Shown: positions 1 through 58,924 of the stretch, one piece after another
Numbering within the stretch: position 1 is the stretch's first letter
How the letters are laid out: every line of letters starts with the position of its first letter
Assembly: GCA_009760855.2 (NCBI GenBank)
Contig: WPIO01000027.1
Span: 3,032,501 to 3,096,500 of the forward strand
DNA length: 64,000 nt
DNA from: Cristatella mucedo
Lineage: Eukaryota > Bryozoa > Phylactolaemata > Cristatellidae
Direction of reading: 5' to 3'
Translations under genes and position numbers: made by a program
The notes under the pieces: generated by a model
Seen by the model: only the letters and a program-made list of their open reading frames with translations
Told to the model about the DNA's origin: nothing
The model's database searches: none

Positions 1-392
1 CCGTTGTAGCCTATTGCTGATGCGACACTACCAAGCCTCAAAAAATACAGACTCCCTAAAACTATAGTAAGCAGCTCAGTCAGCCACACTAGACCGATGC
101 GACTTATTGTGCGTAAGATCGACCGCAGAAAGCAGACATTGATTTTGTCTGCAGAAATAAGATCCCAGGAATAGTTGTACTTGTTATTAAATCCACAACG
201 CCAGGCTTTTCATGGCTGAGGCAATCCAACCACAATCTAATACAGTGGCTGCACTCAGACCACTAGAGCTATCAAAGTCGGCTTCCAAAGCACTCTCAGC
301 TTTTAAAAACAAAGGTTCTCTCTTTGTCTTGGTTTCCTCTCTCGATAAAAAACTTCTCTGTCCGGAAAGATCTAATTGATGGGCCTGATTGA

Positions 393-552
393 TATAATAT
401 AACTCATTTGTATAGCGCCCTAAGAGGACTTAATATGGATTCAGGCTTCTGACAAATGCCACTAGACTGCAGCCCACGATCTAGGTCTTCAAATAAATTC
501 ACCTCGATCTTGGTTGGGGCGAGTACCTTAACCAGTGTGCCAAACCACCCCG
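393..552 (-). mobile_element. tRNA-derived SINE, family 1 (LINE-like tail)
   Basis: Read on the minus strand: head GGCACACTGGTTAAGGTACTCG (A-box-like), degraded B box near GATCGTGGGCTGCAGTC, then tail with TTAAGTCCTCTTAGGGCGCT and ATACAAATGAG. The tail resembles the LINE-A 3' end in this window. Confidence 0.65.
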
Positions 553-922
553 GAGACTTTTCACAATGTACCAAAAAACCTGGTACCAATCAAGTGACTC
601 GTCTGTCTTGGCCAACTGCAGATGAAGCAGGTGGAATCAGCTAGCTACTAAGGCCAGACGTGGCTTTCCTGCAGACTTGAGCAGCCAGCTTGGCACATAG
701 AGGAACGGTCACCATCTGTCGATAGTTTCTACGAGTGAAAGCCACTGGTGCACAAAATCAGCGAAAAATAATGCAAATTGTAATAATTTTCATAAATAAT
801 AATAGCCGAAAGGCAGGGCAGATTTTAATTTGGCCTCGATCGCCATCAAATGAACTATGCAAGCTGGAAGGTACTTGATAAGCAGCCGGGGTAATAATAA
901 TAATGTTTGCAATATTTTTTGT
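553..922. other. No gene seen
   Basis: Ordinary intergenic or intronic DNA; positions 1-392 likewise hold nothing I can identify. Short frames here are not supported. Confidence 0.5.
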
Positions 923-1435
923 CGCTCACTTTTAGATGACTTCATTCTTTGGCCCTAGCCTATCTCTCAGATATACTCCCCCACCAGGCCAAGCATAGTA
1001 CCAACCGCTTTTCGGAATCCAGAAGTCTACAAATACCCCGTACAAACCTCAAATCGTTTGGAGACCGTGCATTTAGTTCGTATGCTCCCAAAGCCTGGAA
1101 CTTTCTCCCGACCTGCGTCAGAACATCCCCTGACCTGACCACATTTAAAAAGAATTTAAAAACATCTATTTAGGACAGCATTTAGTGGGTCCCTGTGATT
1201 CTTCCTTCATGTGCTTATGCGTGCTGACACTGTGCATGCTGCCACAAACCACATTTTCATGCTGACCCTGTGCATATCACCCCTAACCATGTTATTCATT
1301 TTGTTTGTTTTTCAAGCATGATTTTACTTACCATTCAATTGCATTTCCCTTTGCAGCAAATGTAAAGCGCCAGAGAGAGATTAAGTTCTCTGAGGGCGCT
1401 TTATCAAGTGCATTATTATTATTATTATAATTATA
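923..1435 (+). mobile_element. LINE-A 3' end (5'-truncated)
   Basis: Encodes the last part of the reverse transcriptase ORF (AYLSDILPHQAKHSTNRF, APKAWNFLPTCVR, stop after LKTSI), then a 3' region with an AAAGCGCC...GGCGCTTTA stem and ATT repeats. Nearly the same as 34200-34708 and 60150-60645. CR1/L2/Jockey-type non-LTR element. Confidence 0.85.
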
Positions 1436-1502
1436 GAAATAATATGTTTGTATAGCGCCATATATAACTCATTATCTTTCTAGACATGTTACGTATGCTG
1501 TA
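1436..1502 (-). mobile_element. LINE-A-type 3' tail, antisense
   Basis: Minus strand reads AGAAAGATAATGAGTTATAT then GGCGCTATACAAACATATTA, a decayed tail abutting the previous copy tail-to-tail. Confidence 0.5.
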
Positions 1503-1811
1503 AAGGAAGCATGGCAATAAATTTAGTGGCAAAACGCAGTGTCATCACAAATTTGAGAACGAAGAACGATTCACGGGAACCAAGTAAATGCTTTGAGGTA
1601 AATGTGTGTGCTGTTTTCTGCTTTATGCCGTCAAACCAGGAGATTTCGTGGCTTCAATCGGGAGTGAGTTTTAGGCTCAGGCTGCAAACAAATGAAGGCA
1701 CCGTCATCAAAGAATTTTAGGTTTGCACTTGTCTTATATACATAACTTAAGTAAGAAGAGCTAGTCGTATGATGTCTAGGCAAATTGGGAAGACGTTGCG
1801 ATAGGTTCGTT

Positions 1812-1902
1812 CACTTTACAGCAAATGTAAAGCGCCTAGAGAGAGATTAAGTTCTCGGGGGGCGCTTTATCAAGTGAATTATTATTATTATTATTATTAT
1901 AG
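1812..1902 (+). mobile_element. LINE-A 3' tail fragment
   Basis: Only the terminal GTAAAGCGCCTAGAGAGAG...GGGGCGCTTTATCAAGTG stem and seven ATT repeats remain. Confidence 0.75.
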
Positions 1903-1929
1903 GCTGGAGCATGAGAATGAAGCGAGTAA

Positions 1930-2195
1930 GGTAGGCTACAATAAGAGAATAAACCACCAAACACGTGACAAAACTTTAAATTTAATGCACAGCTTTATGG
2001 AGACTCGGCATTGGTCGGCGAGAGATTACTTTTTGGGGCTATTTATACTTTCAAGACAGACAAGCCTAGCTGCAGAGTTTAAACCAACTGTAAGCGCCCT
2101 ATTGCACAGGCCTGAAGACCTACTAGTAGCTGCAAAAGTCTCGACGGGATTTAACAAGTGCATAGACCAACTTGGATGCATTTTACCTGTCTAAA
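1930..2195 (-). pseudogene. Decayed LINE-A reverse transcriptase fragment, antisense
   Basis: The minus strand matches the LINE-A segment [16 protein letters not shown]...SAARLVC with many stops and frameshifts (KLVYALVKSRRDFC can be read). Much older than the other LINE-A copies. Confidence 0.55.
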
Positions 2196-2439
2196 CTGGC
2201 TGAAATTTTGCTCTGCTGCATAGTTGGAACTAGGCACATTTGACTGGGGAGCTAAAATAGTCGAAGTGAAAGGTCATTTTTGAACAAGACAACTAGGTTT
2301 CATTGCTGGTGCTACAGGAGATAAGCTTGTACAGCCACTTTGAGGGATACATTTTTCAACTTCTTAGTGACAATAGATTGGCCCATAACGAATATTTCTC
2401 TTAGTCCCTACATTGGCAATCTCCAGAAGAGTGCCTCCT

Positions 2440-4113
2440 ATGAGAATATGCCAATTTTTAATGCTTCTTTTGGAAAAGGGGTCGTCTCCAAGTCCTTCAA
2501 ATCGGCAATCGTTAGACCCATTCTTAAAAGGCCTGGATTAGACACAGAGGTCCTAGCAAACTATCGCCCAGTTTCCCTTCTTCCTTTCTTATCAAAGATT
2601 CCTGAAAAAGTTGTTGCTAAGCAGCTGGTTGGACACATTGAAAATAATGGAATGCCAGAAACATTTCAATCAGGGTTCAAGAGGCAGCACTCCACTAAAA
2701 CTGCTCTCCTCCGTGTTAACAATTACATTGTTAACAATGACATTCTACGTGGCAACGACGACGGGAATGTCACTGCCCTAGCTCTGCTAGATCTGTCTGC
2801 TGCCTTCGACACCATTGATCACGAAGTTCTGCTTGAACGATTGAGGACCACGATCGGTCTGGCAGACGAAGCACTGGCGTGGTTTAAATCATACTTGTCT
2901 GATCGTGTTCAATCCGTGTCGTGTGGGGGTCCGGTCTCAGAAACGAGAAGGGTCACCTGTGGAGTCCCTCAAGAGTCTGTACTCGGTCCCTTACTGTTCT
3001 CCATTATATACAACCTCTGGGAAAAGTGATTAAGGCCCATGGAATAGGATATCACTTCTATGCTGACGATACTCAGTTGTATTTGTCATTCAAACCGTCG
3101 GAATCTGCTGCGGCAACTGAGAAACTGAATGCTTGCCTTGCCGACATTCGATCCTGCATGTCGGATAACTTCCTGAAATTAAATGATGATAAAACCAAAC
3201 TGCTGCTCATAGGATACCCTAAGCGTGTGGCTGGATTAAAATGCTTTGCTGTTCTAATAGTTGATGCTATTGTGCGACCATCACTACGTGCTTGAAATTT
3301 AGGTGCCGTTTTCAACAGCTGCCTCAGTTTCAAAAGCTTCTTTCAGAAGTCTGCCTCTACAGCTAGCCACAAAATCCGATCCCTATCCAAGATTAAGAGA
3401 TGTCTCCCACAGTGGCTTGTAAAAAATTTAACTAGCTTTTTATTTCTGTCTGGGCTTGATTATTGTAATTCCCTATTGGCTGGGCTGCCAAAGAAAGCTA
3501 TTAGGCCACTGCAGCGGACTTTGAAAATGGCCGCAAGGCTAGTCTTCAAGTCCCAGCGGTTTGAGCACGTGTCTCCTTTGCTAAAAGAGCTAGGATGGTT
3601 GCCGGTTGAGCAACGGATACAGAGCAAATTTCTTAGGCTGACCCACAAGGCCCGCCACGGCTTGGCTCCTTCGTACCTAGCTGAACTGCTGCACCAGTTT
3701 CAGCCTGTTCGCACCCTCAGGTCCTGTGTGGACAATAAATTAGCTGTCCAGTTCCTCCGCTTAAAGACCGTTGGCGATAGAAGCTGTAGCTTTGCAGGTC
3801 CTAGACTGTGGAACTCGCTTCCACAATTCTTACGCAACGACAACTACTCTCCTACTGCCGACTATGGCACATCCTTTTCAGTGGTCCTGAGCTGCTACTT
3901 CCATGCTGCTCACCACCTCAACTGCTCTCCTGACTCTACTATGCTTCCCACTTTCTCTTTGTTGTGTGAGACGAAGTCTGTTGCCTACCGAATGCGTACC
4001 GAAAGCCACTTAGGCTGTGTGTGTACTATGCAAAACTCTCCTGCCTAACACCCACATGGTCTTTATGACTTTGTGGAGTTGCAGACGGAGATACATTAAA
4101 TTACATTGCATGC
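2440..4113 (+). mobile_element. LINE-B: reverse transcriptase with a frameshift, 5'-truncated
   Basis: Non-LTR reverse transcriptase of the CR1/L2/Jockey group, a different family from LINE-A. In order: [37 protein letters not shown], motif [17 protein letters not shown], motif [15 protein letters not shown], then a frameshift near 3010, motif C YHFYADDTQLYLSF, NFLKLNDDKTKLLLIG. Another break lies near 3290, after which the C-terminal part (GLPKKAIRPLQRTLKMAARL to 4048) is open. The 3' end is TTAAATTACATT-like rather than ATT-repeat. The endonuclease half is missing; it cannot move by itself. Confidence 0.88.
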
Positions 4114-4675
4114 TTCAACGGTCCAGACCAGTTGAAGATGCCGATCTGGCCAAGTCAACATAAACGCCAGTTGTGCACGTGCTAATCGTTAAGTCACGAG
4201 GATATGAATGAGTCGCTTAGTCATTATACAATCTATAGGCTTTCTATGATTCCCCTGTTAGTTAGTTGGTGTTTTATAGTTTCCTGTGAGCCTTGTGTAT
4301 GAACTCGACATCGTTTAAGCTCAGGAGAGCCTAAAGAGACTCAAGGCATAGCCAGTATTGAGACATGTTTACTGGCTCACCTTTTCCTGGAAGCCCGTTG
4401 CATTCTAGAGGAAACTAAGTGAAATTTTGTGAATCTTCAATAGCAAAGGGATAAACTTCAACTATTTTTCTAAAACAGACCGAAAACGTAGTTCAAGATC
4501 CCGAATTGACTTTAAAAGCAATTTAGGAACGCAAACGACGGAAAATCAACAGATCTTTTTCAGGAATACATATGTACATACATATATCTATACATATATA
4601 TATATATATATATATAATAGTTAAAAAGTTTTAAATATATATATATATATATATATATTAATAATATATATAATA

Positions 4676-4737
<62 letters not shown>

Positions 4738-4750
4738 TACGTATACATAC

Positions 4751-4843
<93 letters not shown>

Positions 4844-5310
4844 GAGAGAGTAGAACATATATATATATTGAGATATAGTGAGAGAGTGTAGAACACTCAA
4901 TAGATAAAGTGAATAGACTATAGACAGCAAGCTAGAGAAACAATTAGCAGTGGCTTTGGTGCTTGTGGCCCAAAAAAACCTTGCCATCTGATTACTTGGA
5001 GGCAAGCCTTTATGCTGGCACGTCAGAAAAAATCCTAGTCATCAGCCACGAGTTACAGAGCCTTGCATTGCCATATTTTATGTTATATATCGCATTCAAG
5101 TTAAAGCCATCAGCCACACAAAGCAGACGGCAGTGAGAACATATATTAGATTGCACGACCTGTGCAGCTATGTCTCGAAAGATGTCCGCTATGTCCGCTC
5201 AGCATGTTCCCCCACAAAGCGTCACTGTGAATCTCTCTAACTTCGTGATCGTCGGGCCTGTTACAACTGTCGCGGCCCAACTTAACGCTTGTATTTGAAA
5301 TCCTCTCTCG
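4114..5310. other. No gene seen apart from the AT microsatellite
   Basis: Searched on the minus strand for a continuation of the large gene after exon 26; no exon with splice sites and sensible peptide was found. Confidence 0.5.
4567..4870. repeat. (AT)n microsatellite, interrupted
   Basis: Long AT dinucleotide runs at about 4594-4617, 4636-4657, 4685-4731 and 4764-4840, with short variant spacers. Confidence 0.97.
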
Positions 5311-6250
5311 ATGTGCATTAAATCTCTAGTAATAAGTGACTTTATTTCTGAAAATGGTCTTGACCTGCTCGCCTTGACTGAAACTTGGCTAAAATCAGTA
5401 ATCTGCCCGGCAATTAAAGATGCAACCCGACTGGTTTCTGATTCATTCACATCACTAAATCAGTCAAAACTGGATGTGGAGTTGCTATCATCACGCGCTC
5501 GAAATTCGACTTCAAGCCATTTGCAGTACTCTCGAAGCAGTCTTTTAATCGATTGTCTTAATTTTATCCGAACACAAGCTGGTGGCAGTAGTCTATCGTC
5601 CACCAGGTGCCACGTCCTCCTTTATCTCAGATTCCTACAATCTCATTACAATTCTGTGTGCAAGAAATCGATCCTTCCTCGTTATGGGTGATTTTAACAG
5701 ACACTGTCATAAATCTGACCCCTTCCGCACCAAATTTTGTGCATTGACTTACTCACTGTCTCTTGTGGCTCATGTGCATAGCCCTACTCACATCGAAGGT
5801 CACACACTCGACCGGATTTTCTCATACAACTGCACTTAGTGATCACCAATAACTACAAAATCCTGCTTAACTGACCATATGCAGATCTCATTCAGTCTAC
5901 ATTATGTACCCTCCTCGTCATCTAAAATCACCTTTGAATCGAGAAGCCTCAAGACCCTTGACGTCGATGCTGTTCGTGCGAGAATATCTGCCTCGCCTCT
6001 GCTGCTCAATCCCCCTTCCGACCTGTCACCATTGGTAGATTGCTGCAGCACGACACTAGATATGTTCTACGAGCTTTCACCTCCAAATAAGTGCAATGTT
6101 CGCCCTCGCCCAGATCACCTATGGTTTACCATAGGCATTAGCATTATACTAGCTAGGTCTACTAAGCGAAAGCTTGAAAAAGCATACAACAGATCAGGAC
6201 TTACTGTCCATCGACAGGTACAGGAGAACTACTGGAAAGATCATGACTTG
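5311..6250 (+). mobile_element. LINE endonuclease fragment
   Basis: Frames carry LDLLALTETWLK, VYRPPGATSSFISDSYNLI, FLVMGDFNRHCHKSDPF and HIEGHTLDRIFS: the apurinic-like endonuclease of a non-LTR element with the GDFN and GHTLD catalytic blocks kept. Followed by the ORF2 linker (LEKAYNRSGLTVHRQV). Several frameshifts; no reverse transcriptase follows. Ends about 165 bp from exon 26 of the host gene, on the opposite strand. Confidence 0.8.
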
Positions 6251-6415
6251 GTGCTCTTGTTAGTGCGGTGGTGCACTGCTGCCATAACAATGCACCGCCG
6301 CCATCACGAGGTGCCGAGCTGGTTACTTATTACGATAAGAGGCTGCATTTATTTTTTGCAGCTGTCTTTTCATCATAAATAGTCGAGTGCACTGTGGCTT
6401 CGCTGCAAAACGTAC

Positions 6416-52050
<45,635 letters not shown>

Positions 52051-53300
52051 GGTGACGCTTCGCCGCGCGCCCTTCGCTAGTCCGCCGCCGTCGGGGCGAA
52101 CTTGTCGCTGGCTCGCTCGCTCGCTCGCCGTCTCGCCGTCGGTCGCTCTGGCGCGCGCCCGACGCTCGTGGCTGCTGTCTGATAGAGCTCGCGGCGGCCG
52201 CGAACGCACGACGAGCGCGCGCGCACCGCAGCCCAGTCGATAGGCGCTGCGTGAATTTTTAATGCATCTCCGCTCGACTGCCGGCTCGCGCTCGCTCGGG
52301 CCATTCAGCGAACAATGCGGCGCCGAGCCGCCGATCGATTTCGGGCGCGAGGCGCGGGGGGCGCGTCGATTCGCAGCTCGCTCGGCGGGCCTTTCTCGCA
52401 GCGAGCAAGCGAGATCCGCTTCGAGCGAGCCGTCGCGCTGCGCCGCGCTCGCCGCGACGCCAGGCGGCGCCAGCTGAGGATCCGGAGGGATCGCGCAGCA
52501 GCCGCCACCCGCTGGCGACCGGACCTCCGCCGAAGGAGCGACGGCCGAGGCTCGCTAGCGTGCGCCCGCGCCTCGCAGCCGCCGCCGCGGCTGCGTTGCG
52601 TCCAGCGCCGGGCGAGGCAGCCTGTCGCAACGTCCGCCGCCTCGCGCGCGAGAGATCGTGCATCGGATTGATTTTTTTGCGAGCGCGAGAGCCACCAAGA
52701 GCGCCGTGCGGCTTGACGCGCGCGCGAGCCGACGAAGGCGGCTGGCTGGCTGGCTGACAGTCCTCATTCGCCCAGACGTCTCGGAGCGGAGCGTCCGCGC
52801 TAGCGCGGTCGTTGGGCTCGGCGCGGCGACGGCGTCAAGACAGAGTAGCGCTAAAAAGCCGGCGCCGCCGCCACCTAAGCCCTCCATTGCCCGCCCGGAA
52901 AAGAGGAGTCGCCCCGCTCAGTCTGCGCGCCCGTGCCGCCGGTCTCGCGCCGTCTCGGCCTCAGCTTCCGGTCGCAACAGCGCGCGTGGCAGACCCGCTC
53001 TGTGACTCCGCCACTGACAGGCCGATCGCGCGCCGCCGTCGTCGTCGCTGCCGGGATGGAGCCACGCGAGGCTTAAGCAACATGGGGCAGCAGCCCGGGC
53101 ACGCAGAGCGCGGCGCAAGCGACCGGCGGTCGAGGCAGCAGGCGGAAACCAGCGACGCTTCTCACGTTCGCCAGCGAGATGGAGCACTGTCCCAGCACGC
53201 CATTCGGTGACCGTGCGAAACGACATTTTAAATCTAAAGCAGCTCTTGCCGCCCTCATTTTTCGAGCGCCCTAACCGTGCAGCTAGTGGCGATCAGGGTT
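52051..53300 (-). promoter_or_regulatory. CpG-island promoter region of the ectodomain gene
   Basis: Very GC- and CpG-rich DNA directly upstream of the signal-peptide ATG; the island continues through exons 1-2 to about 50500. Long Arg/Ala-rich frames here on both strands are composition artefacts. A TTAAAAA element at 52255-52262 lies about 205 bp upstream of the ATG and could serve as a weak TATA-like signal; no transcription start can be fixed. Confidence 0.5.
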
Positions 53301-54129
53301 GGCTAGCTGACGGCTACTTTTAAGCACACGGCGGCGCCACTGCGGTGTAAGTCCGCAAAGCCTGAGAAAAAGCCACTGCTCGAAGCTCAACCGGTGGCGG
53401 CTTCTCGCGGCCAGGAAACGGACAGATGAAATTAGCTAAGGTCGTTGAGCAGATGCGATGACACACTGCGCTGAACATGTGTGTCTCTACATTTCCTCTC
53501 CATGCACCCTGCATGCAGAAGCTCGCTGTAGAGCTAGGGAGGGTTTCTGTCCACTGCTTCGAGCTGCACTGTTTGGCTCCTATTTGCAATTGGTTACGAG
53601 GCGGCTACCGGGTGGCGCGGAGCGGCCATGTCCGCCGCCTCTCGGTATTTGCTCAGGCTCTTCGTCGCACTACTTCGCTGCTGAAGCGACTCATAAACAC
53701 GACAGCGGCAATAGCTACCCTTACTGGAGATTTTTTGCGAAGTGCACTATGAGAACGAAATTCGCATTCAGGCGCTATACAACTCGCTGCAAGAGAAGCA
53801 CCAACCAGCAAAACTCTCCGCCCCGGAAAGCCTCGCACGATCGCAGCGCTCCGGAGTAGGAGCGGCAGAGATAGCCCGGCCCGGACAGTTTCTGCCAGAC
53901 GCTCCGGCGCGACCGGCGGACGCTACGTAGTGCGCCCATGCAGACAACGAGTGCGACGCACTAGAAAATGGCACGCCGTACGATTACTCGCGACGCCGAA
54001 AGCGGTGGTGTTTCTAGCTGTCGCAGCGCACATTGCATTGCATATTACGCTCGTAGGTTCGCTCTAAGATAATACTCTAAGCCTGTAAGACTATGCGCCA
54101 CAATACTGGAAAGTGCAAGCACATAACAA

Positions 54130-54900
54130 TAAATATTGTGAATATATCTACCTTGCGATCTAAAAGAACTAAATCTCCCTAGGCACTTCACGCGAGCTGG
54201 AAAAGGCATTGCAATTAGTCAGTGATAGTATGCGCAATTTTAGCACGCATATTACTCGTGGAATTCATGTGAGCGGAGCAAGTGCTTCGAGGATCAGGAC
54301 GGGTTTTTAGCTTCTTTCGAAATCTTAAGTCATGACGTCAGAGGTCATAGTCATAGGTCATGACGACGTCAGTTGGATCTCTTGGTATAGTTCTCTTGGT
54401 CCTAGTGTTGACTTCTCAATAAGTAGCATAACAACAAATTTTGAAGCGTGCAGTGAGACAAGACCTGAGGTTAAGGACATGGCTTCTTTTTATTATGTTA
54501 TATACATAAAACAGCAGATATAGGAATCCATCTCAGAACCAGAGCGGTAAGTACGGGTCGATTAGTAGCCTTCTTAGACTGAACGACGACCTTTGAGATT
54601 AGGTCAGTAGTTGCAGGTTTGAAGGCTGAAATTGAGGTAGACCGCATAATGGAGGGTGCTGAGTCCAGCGACGATGCTAACTTCCGTGGATGGACTCACT
54701 GATCGCATCATTCTGACAAAAAAGCTAGCACGAGTTTGTAGAACCTTGCAAAGCTCATCAGGTAAGGTGTTTACCTGGGAGCTGTTAAGAAATCTGCTGA
54801 TAAGAGGACATCGGCACTTACAGACTGCGCTTGTGATTTCACAGTGTTCTTATTGAAGCTAGACTTGTTCCTCGCTTGGATAGATTGGTACGACCCTCAG
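54130..54900 (-). mobile_element. Possible old LINE fragment, antisense
   Basis: AAAAGAACTAAATCTCCCTAGG near 54160 resembles a terminal stem, and AGCACGAGTTTGTAGAACC and CCTGGGAGCTGTTAAGAAAT occur in an order seen in antisense LINE ends. No frame remains; weak call. Confidence 0.3.
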
Positions 54901-55823
54901 CCATCCCAAGACATCAATCCTTTGACATTCAATAGACTGTCTTATGACAGCCCTGATCTTCTGCGTGGTTCTTAAAGTTTGCACGAGTATGCAGTCGAAT
55001 TAGATCTATATGTCTAATCTAGCCTTCTTCCTAACCTATTGAATAATAATTCTTGCCTCCCGACACTAAGCTCTACTAGTGTTTTGGTCCGTTGCAGAAT
55101 TTTTTCTGAAAATCAAAGTTCTTGCAAATATTGTATGCAAAAACTGATACAAATAAGATCTAATTAAAGCATATCTGTGCGTTGTTTGACCGTAGTTCGG
55201 AAGAAATCGCGTGCCTGCGGACATCTAAATGCTTACCGCTTCAAGCTGTGTCCCATGCAAAAGCAAGTGAAAACATTTGCATATGCAAGAGTATCTGATG
55301 CATGATTAATCAGCTAGCTGAAGGCTCTTTTATTTATATTTAGATTATTGGAATGTATTAATAAGGCTGGTGAATTTGTAAAACAATTGATCGATACTGT
55401 TAACTTATCTATTAACGAGAGCTCTCTGTCTGTAGACTCACCTCGCTAAGTCATAGTAGAAGTAGTCATAGTATGGTCGCGGAAGACAACACTGTGCCAT
55501 CTTGCCGCGTGACGGAATGGTGCCATCTTGCCCGTGACGGACGGACTTTCTCGCTTTAATTAGTAGAGAAAAACAATAAAGGTCGGCACATGAAATAGTA
55601 AACCATTTAAAGTTTGTACAACCAGTTTATTGAGAGCAATTGCAGTATTAATTGCTTTAGTGATTACTTATAAAAAGTACGTTTGATAAAATGAACCTGG
55701 GGTTTTTACTAGCCTATCACTTTTGGCTATCGCTGTTTCTGCAATTTTTGAAAAAAAAAAGAAAAATTAAATTAATAAATGTTCTACTCAGGTAAGAAAA
55801 CTTGTGTAAATAGCGGCTAATGC

Positions 55824-55825
<2 letters not shown>

Positions 55826-55882
<57 letters not shown>
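55826..55882. repeat. (AT)n microsatellite
   Basis: ATGTATATATACATAT leading into about 20 AT pairs. Confidence 0.97.
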
Positions 55883-55884
<2 letters not shown>

Positions 55885-57206
55885 GTCGTAAGCAATTTTA
55901 AATTGAACCAAATATCCATGGCAAAAGATAAAATAAAAATATGGTACTCGGTGGGATCGTGCTAGATCGGTTCGTACAAAAACTCGTTATTCTAAAAGCA
56001 GCAGTAAGATCAGAACAAAACTACAGTTACATTGATGATCTTCAAAGAAGGAGAAATACTCGATTGCCCTTCCACTATTTAGGGTGGGCCCAGGGAGGAA
56101 TGGCTGGCCGAGGTAACTGGGATAGTCGAACCTCTAAAGCATCGCTCTCCGAGCCATCCTGGCAAGTCTCACCTCTCTTGGACCTTCTCCACTCGTGAAT
56201 GGTTAGGGATTTCCTTCATTCAATGTGGAATTTCTGCTGTGCCCACCTCAGACGATGTCCTCCATTTTGCACCAGGGTGCGAGAGTGATTTGAAGACCCA
56301 TCGGGCCAGGCTTGGCACTTTACGAGATCGGTCCGCTGATTGGGAGCGTAATCTGGCTCGTGGCTGTCGATGAGGAGAAAGCATGGGTAGGTGTAGGTGA
56401 GGACTGCCTATTCCATTAAAAGAGGGAAAAATTCTAGGACATCACGGTGTAGCGGCTCCTGTGCTAAAATCCATAGCTACGGACACAGCGTATGTAACGC
56501 GTGCACGTAACAGGGTACGTAACGGGTCCTGGGTCCCAGCAGACATCTTACAGATAATAATGGTATTAAGATAAGATAAGCCGATGCCTCGAAGCACGGT
56601 TAATGAGTTATAGATGCTACACCACTACAGGAAGGTGTGCCGACGGTTGCAGAGTACATTAGTACTCTGTACTAAGTACATTAGAGCGCAGTACTTTAGA
56701 AGTGCAAAATGACCCTAGCTTGCAAACAATTTCTTGTAATTAATGTAAAGTGCTATATGCCAATGTCACGGAAATTCATGTGTCATCTTAGTTACACTAG
56801 CCTGCAACTCATTAATCAGCCCTGCAATGCTTTCTATGCGGCCTACACTCTACATTACAACATAGCTGGCTACTAATTGATTTATTTTAATGAGGAAACG
56901 TTAACAATTTCAAGCGTAATAATAATCTTACCGATTTTCCAGACCAACTTTTCTGCACGTGAATGATGCGGAAGAAGCTCTGCAAGAAGATTCTTGTCAG
57001 TCGCTCTGGACGTGGTAAGAGCTCGCTTATTCTTGATAAAGAACTCCATTGACATACTATTCTAGAAGAAGACTCATTAATCTCTGCCTAGATGCAATTT
57101 TTGGTGCAGTTAACTCCTTGCACCTCTTCTTGCTATGATCTGTGGAGCAAGTCCAAGCAAATGTGCTATTCATTCATTGCATCGTCCTGCTACTCAACTG
57201 GTTTTA

Positions 57207-57356
57207 TCCCAGAGGCAAAGCGCTCGCTCTTCCTGACCCAGATCGTGGGTTCCAGTCCTGCAGTGGGCGAGAATCACCAGTGCAAGCGGTAGAGAAAGGC
57301 CTTAAAGGCTCTTCTACCGCTACATAAATGATGCTGTTAAATTAGATGAACTTTAG
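57207..57356 (+). mobile_element. tRNA-derived SINE, family 2, 5' decayed
   Basis: GTGGGTTCCAGTCCTGCAGT B box, CAAGCGGTAGAGAAAGGCC, TTAAAGGCTCTTCTACCGCT tail. The A box is poor. Confidence 0.6.
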
Positions 57357-58924
57357 ATGAACGGAGAGCGATAGAGGGTATATAAGTCACACTAGATTCC
57401 GCTAATCACTAAGATATCGCCGGCAGGGCACGACATTCAGCCGTTATCTGCGGTCAGTTGTCGAGCGGCAAGAGTCGCTCAGCTCAAATCGACGGCCAGC
57501 TAATTACTAAATGTTAATTACCCAGCATGCTCACATAACAGGCATCACAGCTGAGCACAAGTCTCCGGAACCAAGGTTTTTTCAGCTCCCATTATGTAAC
57601 TGCAAATGTATTTAAATCTCCACATTTTCCACAGCTAAGGGTTAATAGAAATATGTTGCTACCTAGAGGCAGCGGACAGAACGGTCCTCAACCGGCACGT
57701 TACGACATAGCGATGGAGAAGGCCGGTGCAACAGTTTATAAAATCTTGCGATTCATTCCATATAGCGAAAAGAATAACATACGTTGCAGCCCGATGCATT
57801 TGTAGCGATTGCAGAGCAGCACTCCCCAGATATCGGCTTGGGAACTGCCAACAATTGCAGCACAGCCCGCTATGCAGCAATCCACGTTGTGCAGCAATCA
57901 ACTCCGAGCCACGCCTATCTTGAAGAAGATGGCGTAGCTAGAGGGTAGTTGAGATCCAGGTGAAACGACATTGCGCGAGATAAGAGAACTCGCTTCGATG
58001 GCATTATCAGAACTATACCGTGTCCAGGAAATAGCCAGCCAGGTCTATGTGACAGCAACTCTGCCGCTTGGCCATCCTAGCGGCCTAATAGTTGTATCTG
58101 CAACAGATTTCACACACTTTATTTTTTAAATTGGGTTTTCGGTAAGAATCGTTGTCACCCAATTACGAGCCACCATAGATCACCAAGCGATATACTCACA
58201 GACGCAATGACAGAACGCGAAAGACAAAAGCTCGAAATGCCAGCAATCCCGAAAATTATGCGCATGGCAAAAGCGAGCAACTTTACTTAATATAATCGAT
58301 TTAATCGATATAACTTGCTTTCTTTCTTCCAAATCAATACTGTTTTACCAAGAAGAAATAAATATTGCTTTGTACGGCAAGTTTGGAAGTAAAAAATAGT
58401 AAGTCAAGTCACGCGTTTTTAATGCAATTGCTGTTATGCAACAATTATTATAAGAAATATTTTTTTTATGAAAATAGATTAACAAAAACTAGGCATGTAA
58501 CAATTGTAGAGGTTGCCAAAGCAAAATATGTTCACCTTAATCAAAGCCTGGAGACTATGATACCAAAATATGGAACAGCTCTAGCGGGAGACTACATTTG
58601 AGGAATCGCACACAACCTCAGCACCTAATTGAAAAATAGACAAACATTGTTAGGTTATATCAACACTTTCTATATATCTAAGCCACTTAAAAATATATTC
58701 AAATGCATGCATATGATGTAATGCTATGAGATGCATACTGTGCATTTATTTTCTTTCAAAAATTACCCTAACTATGAATATCTTTTCAAAATAGTACTCC
58801 TTAAAAATGTTTGGCAGTTTTTGGCAATACAATATCATTACCAAAATTCGGAGGCTCCGAATGGCTTCGCTCGGTACCTATACGTAGGAGCTGCAGTCCA
58901 GGTCCGGTCTAGGGAGAGTCGGGA

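Larger units (their letters stand above)
53950..58924. other. Intergenic region between the two gene starts
   Basis: Contains a doubtful LINE remnant, one AT microsatellite and one SINE. A CRE-like TGACGTCA lies at 54333-54340. No gene is supported between the divergent starts. Confidence 0.5.

Noticed and set aside
4560-5005. Tyr-Ile rich frames
   Set aside because: Translations of the AT microsatellite.
52259-53226. Arg/Ala-rich frames of 60-130 codons on both strands
   Set aside because: GC-rich CpG island with few stops; no domain, no splice logic.
55941-56400. Possible gene or mobile-element coding remnant
   Set aside because: Short frames with stops in each; no motif I can name.
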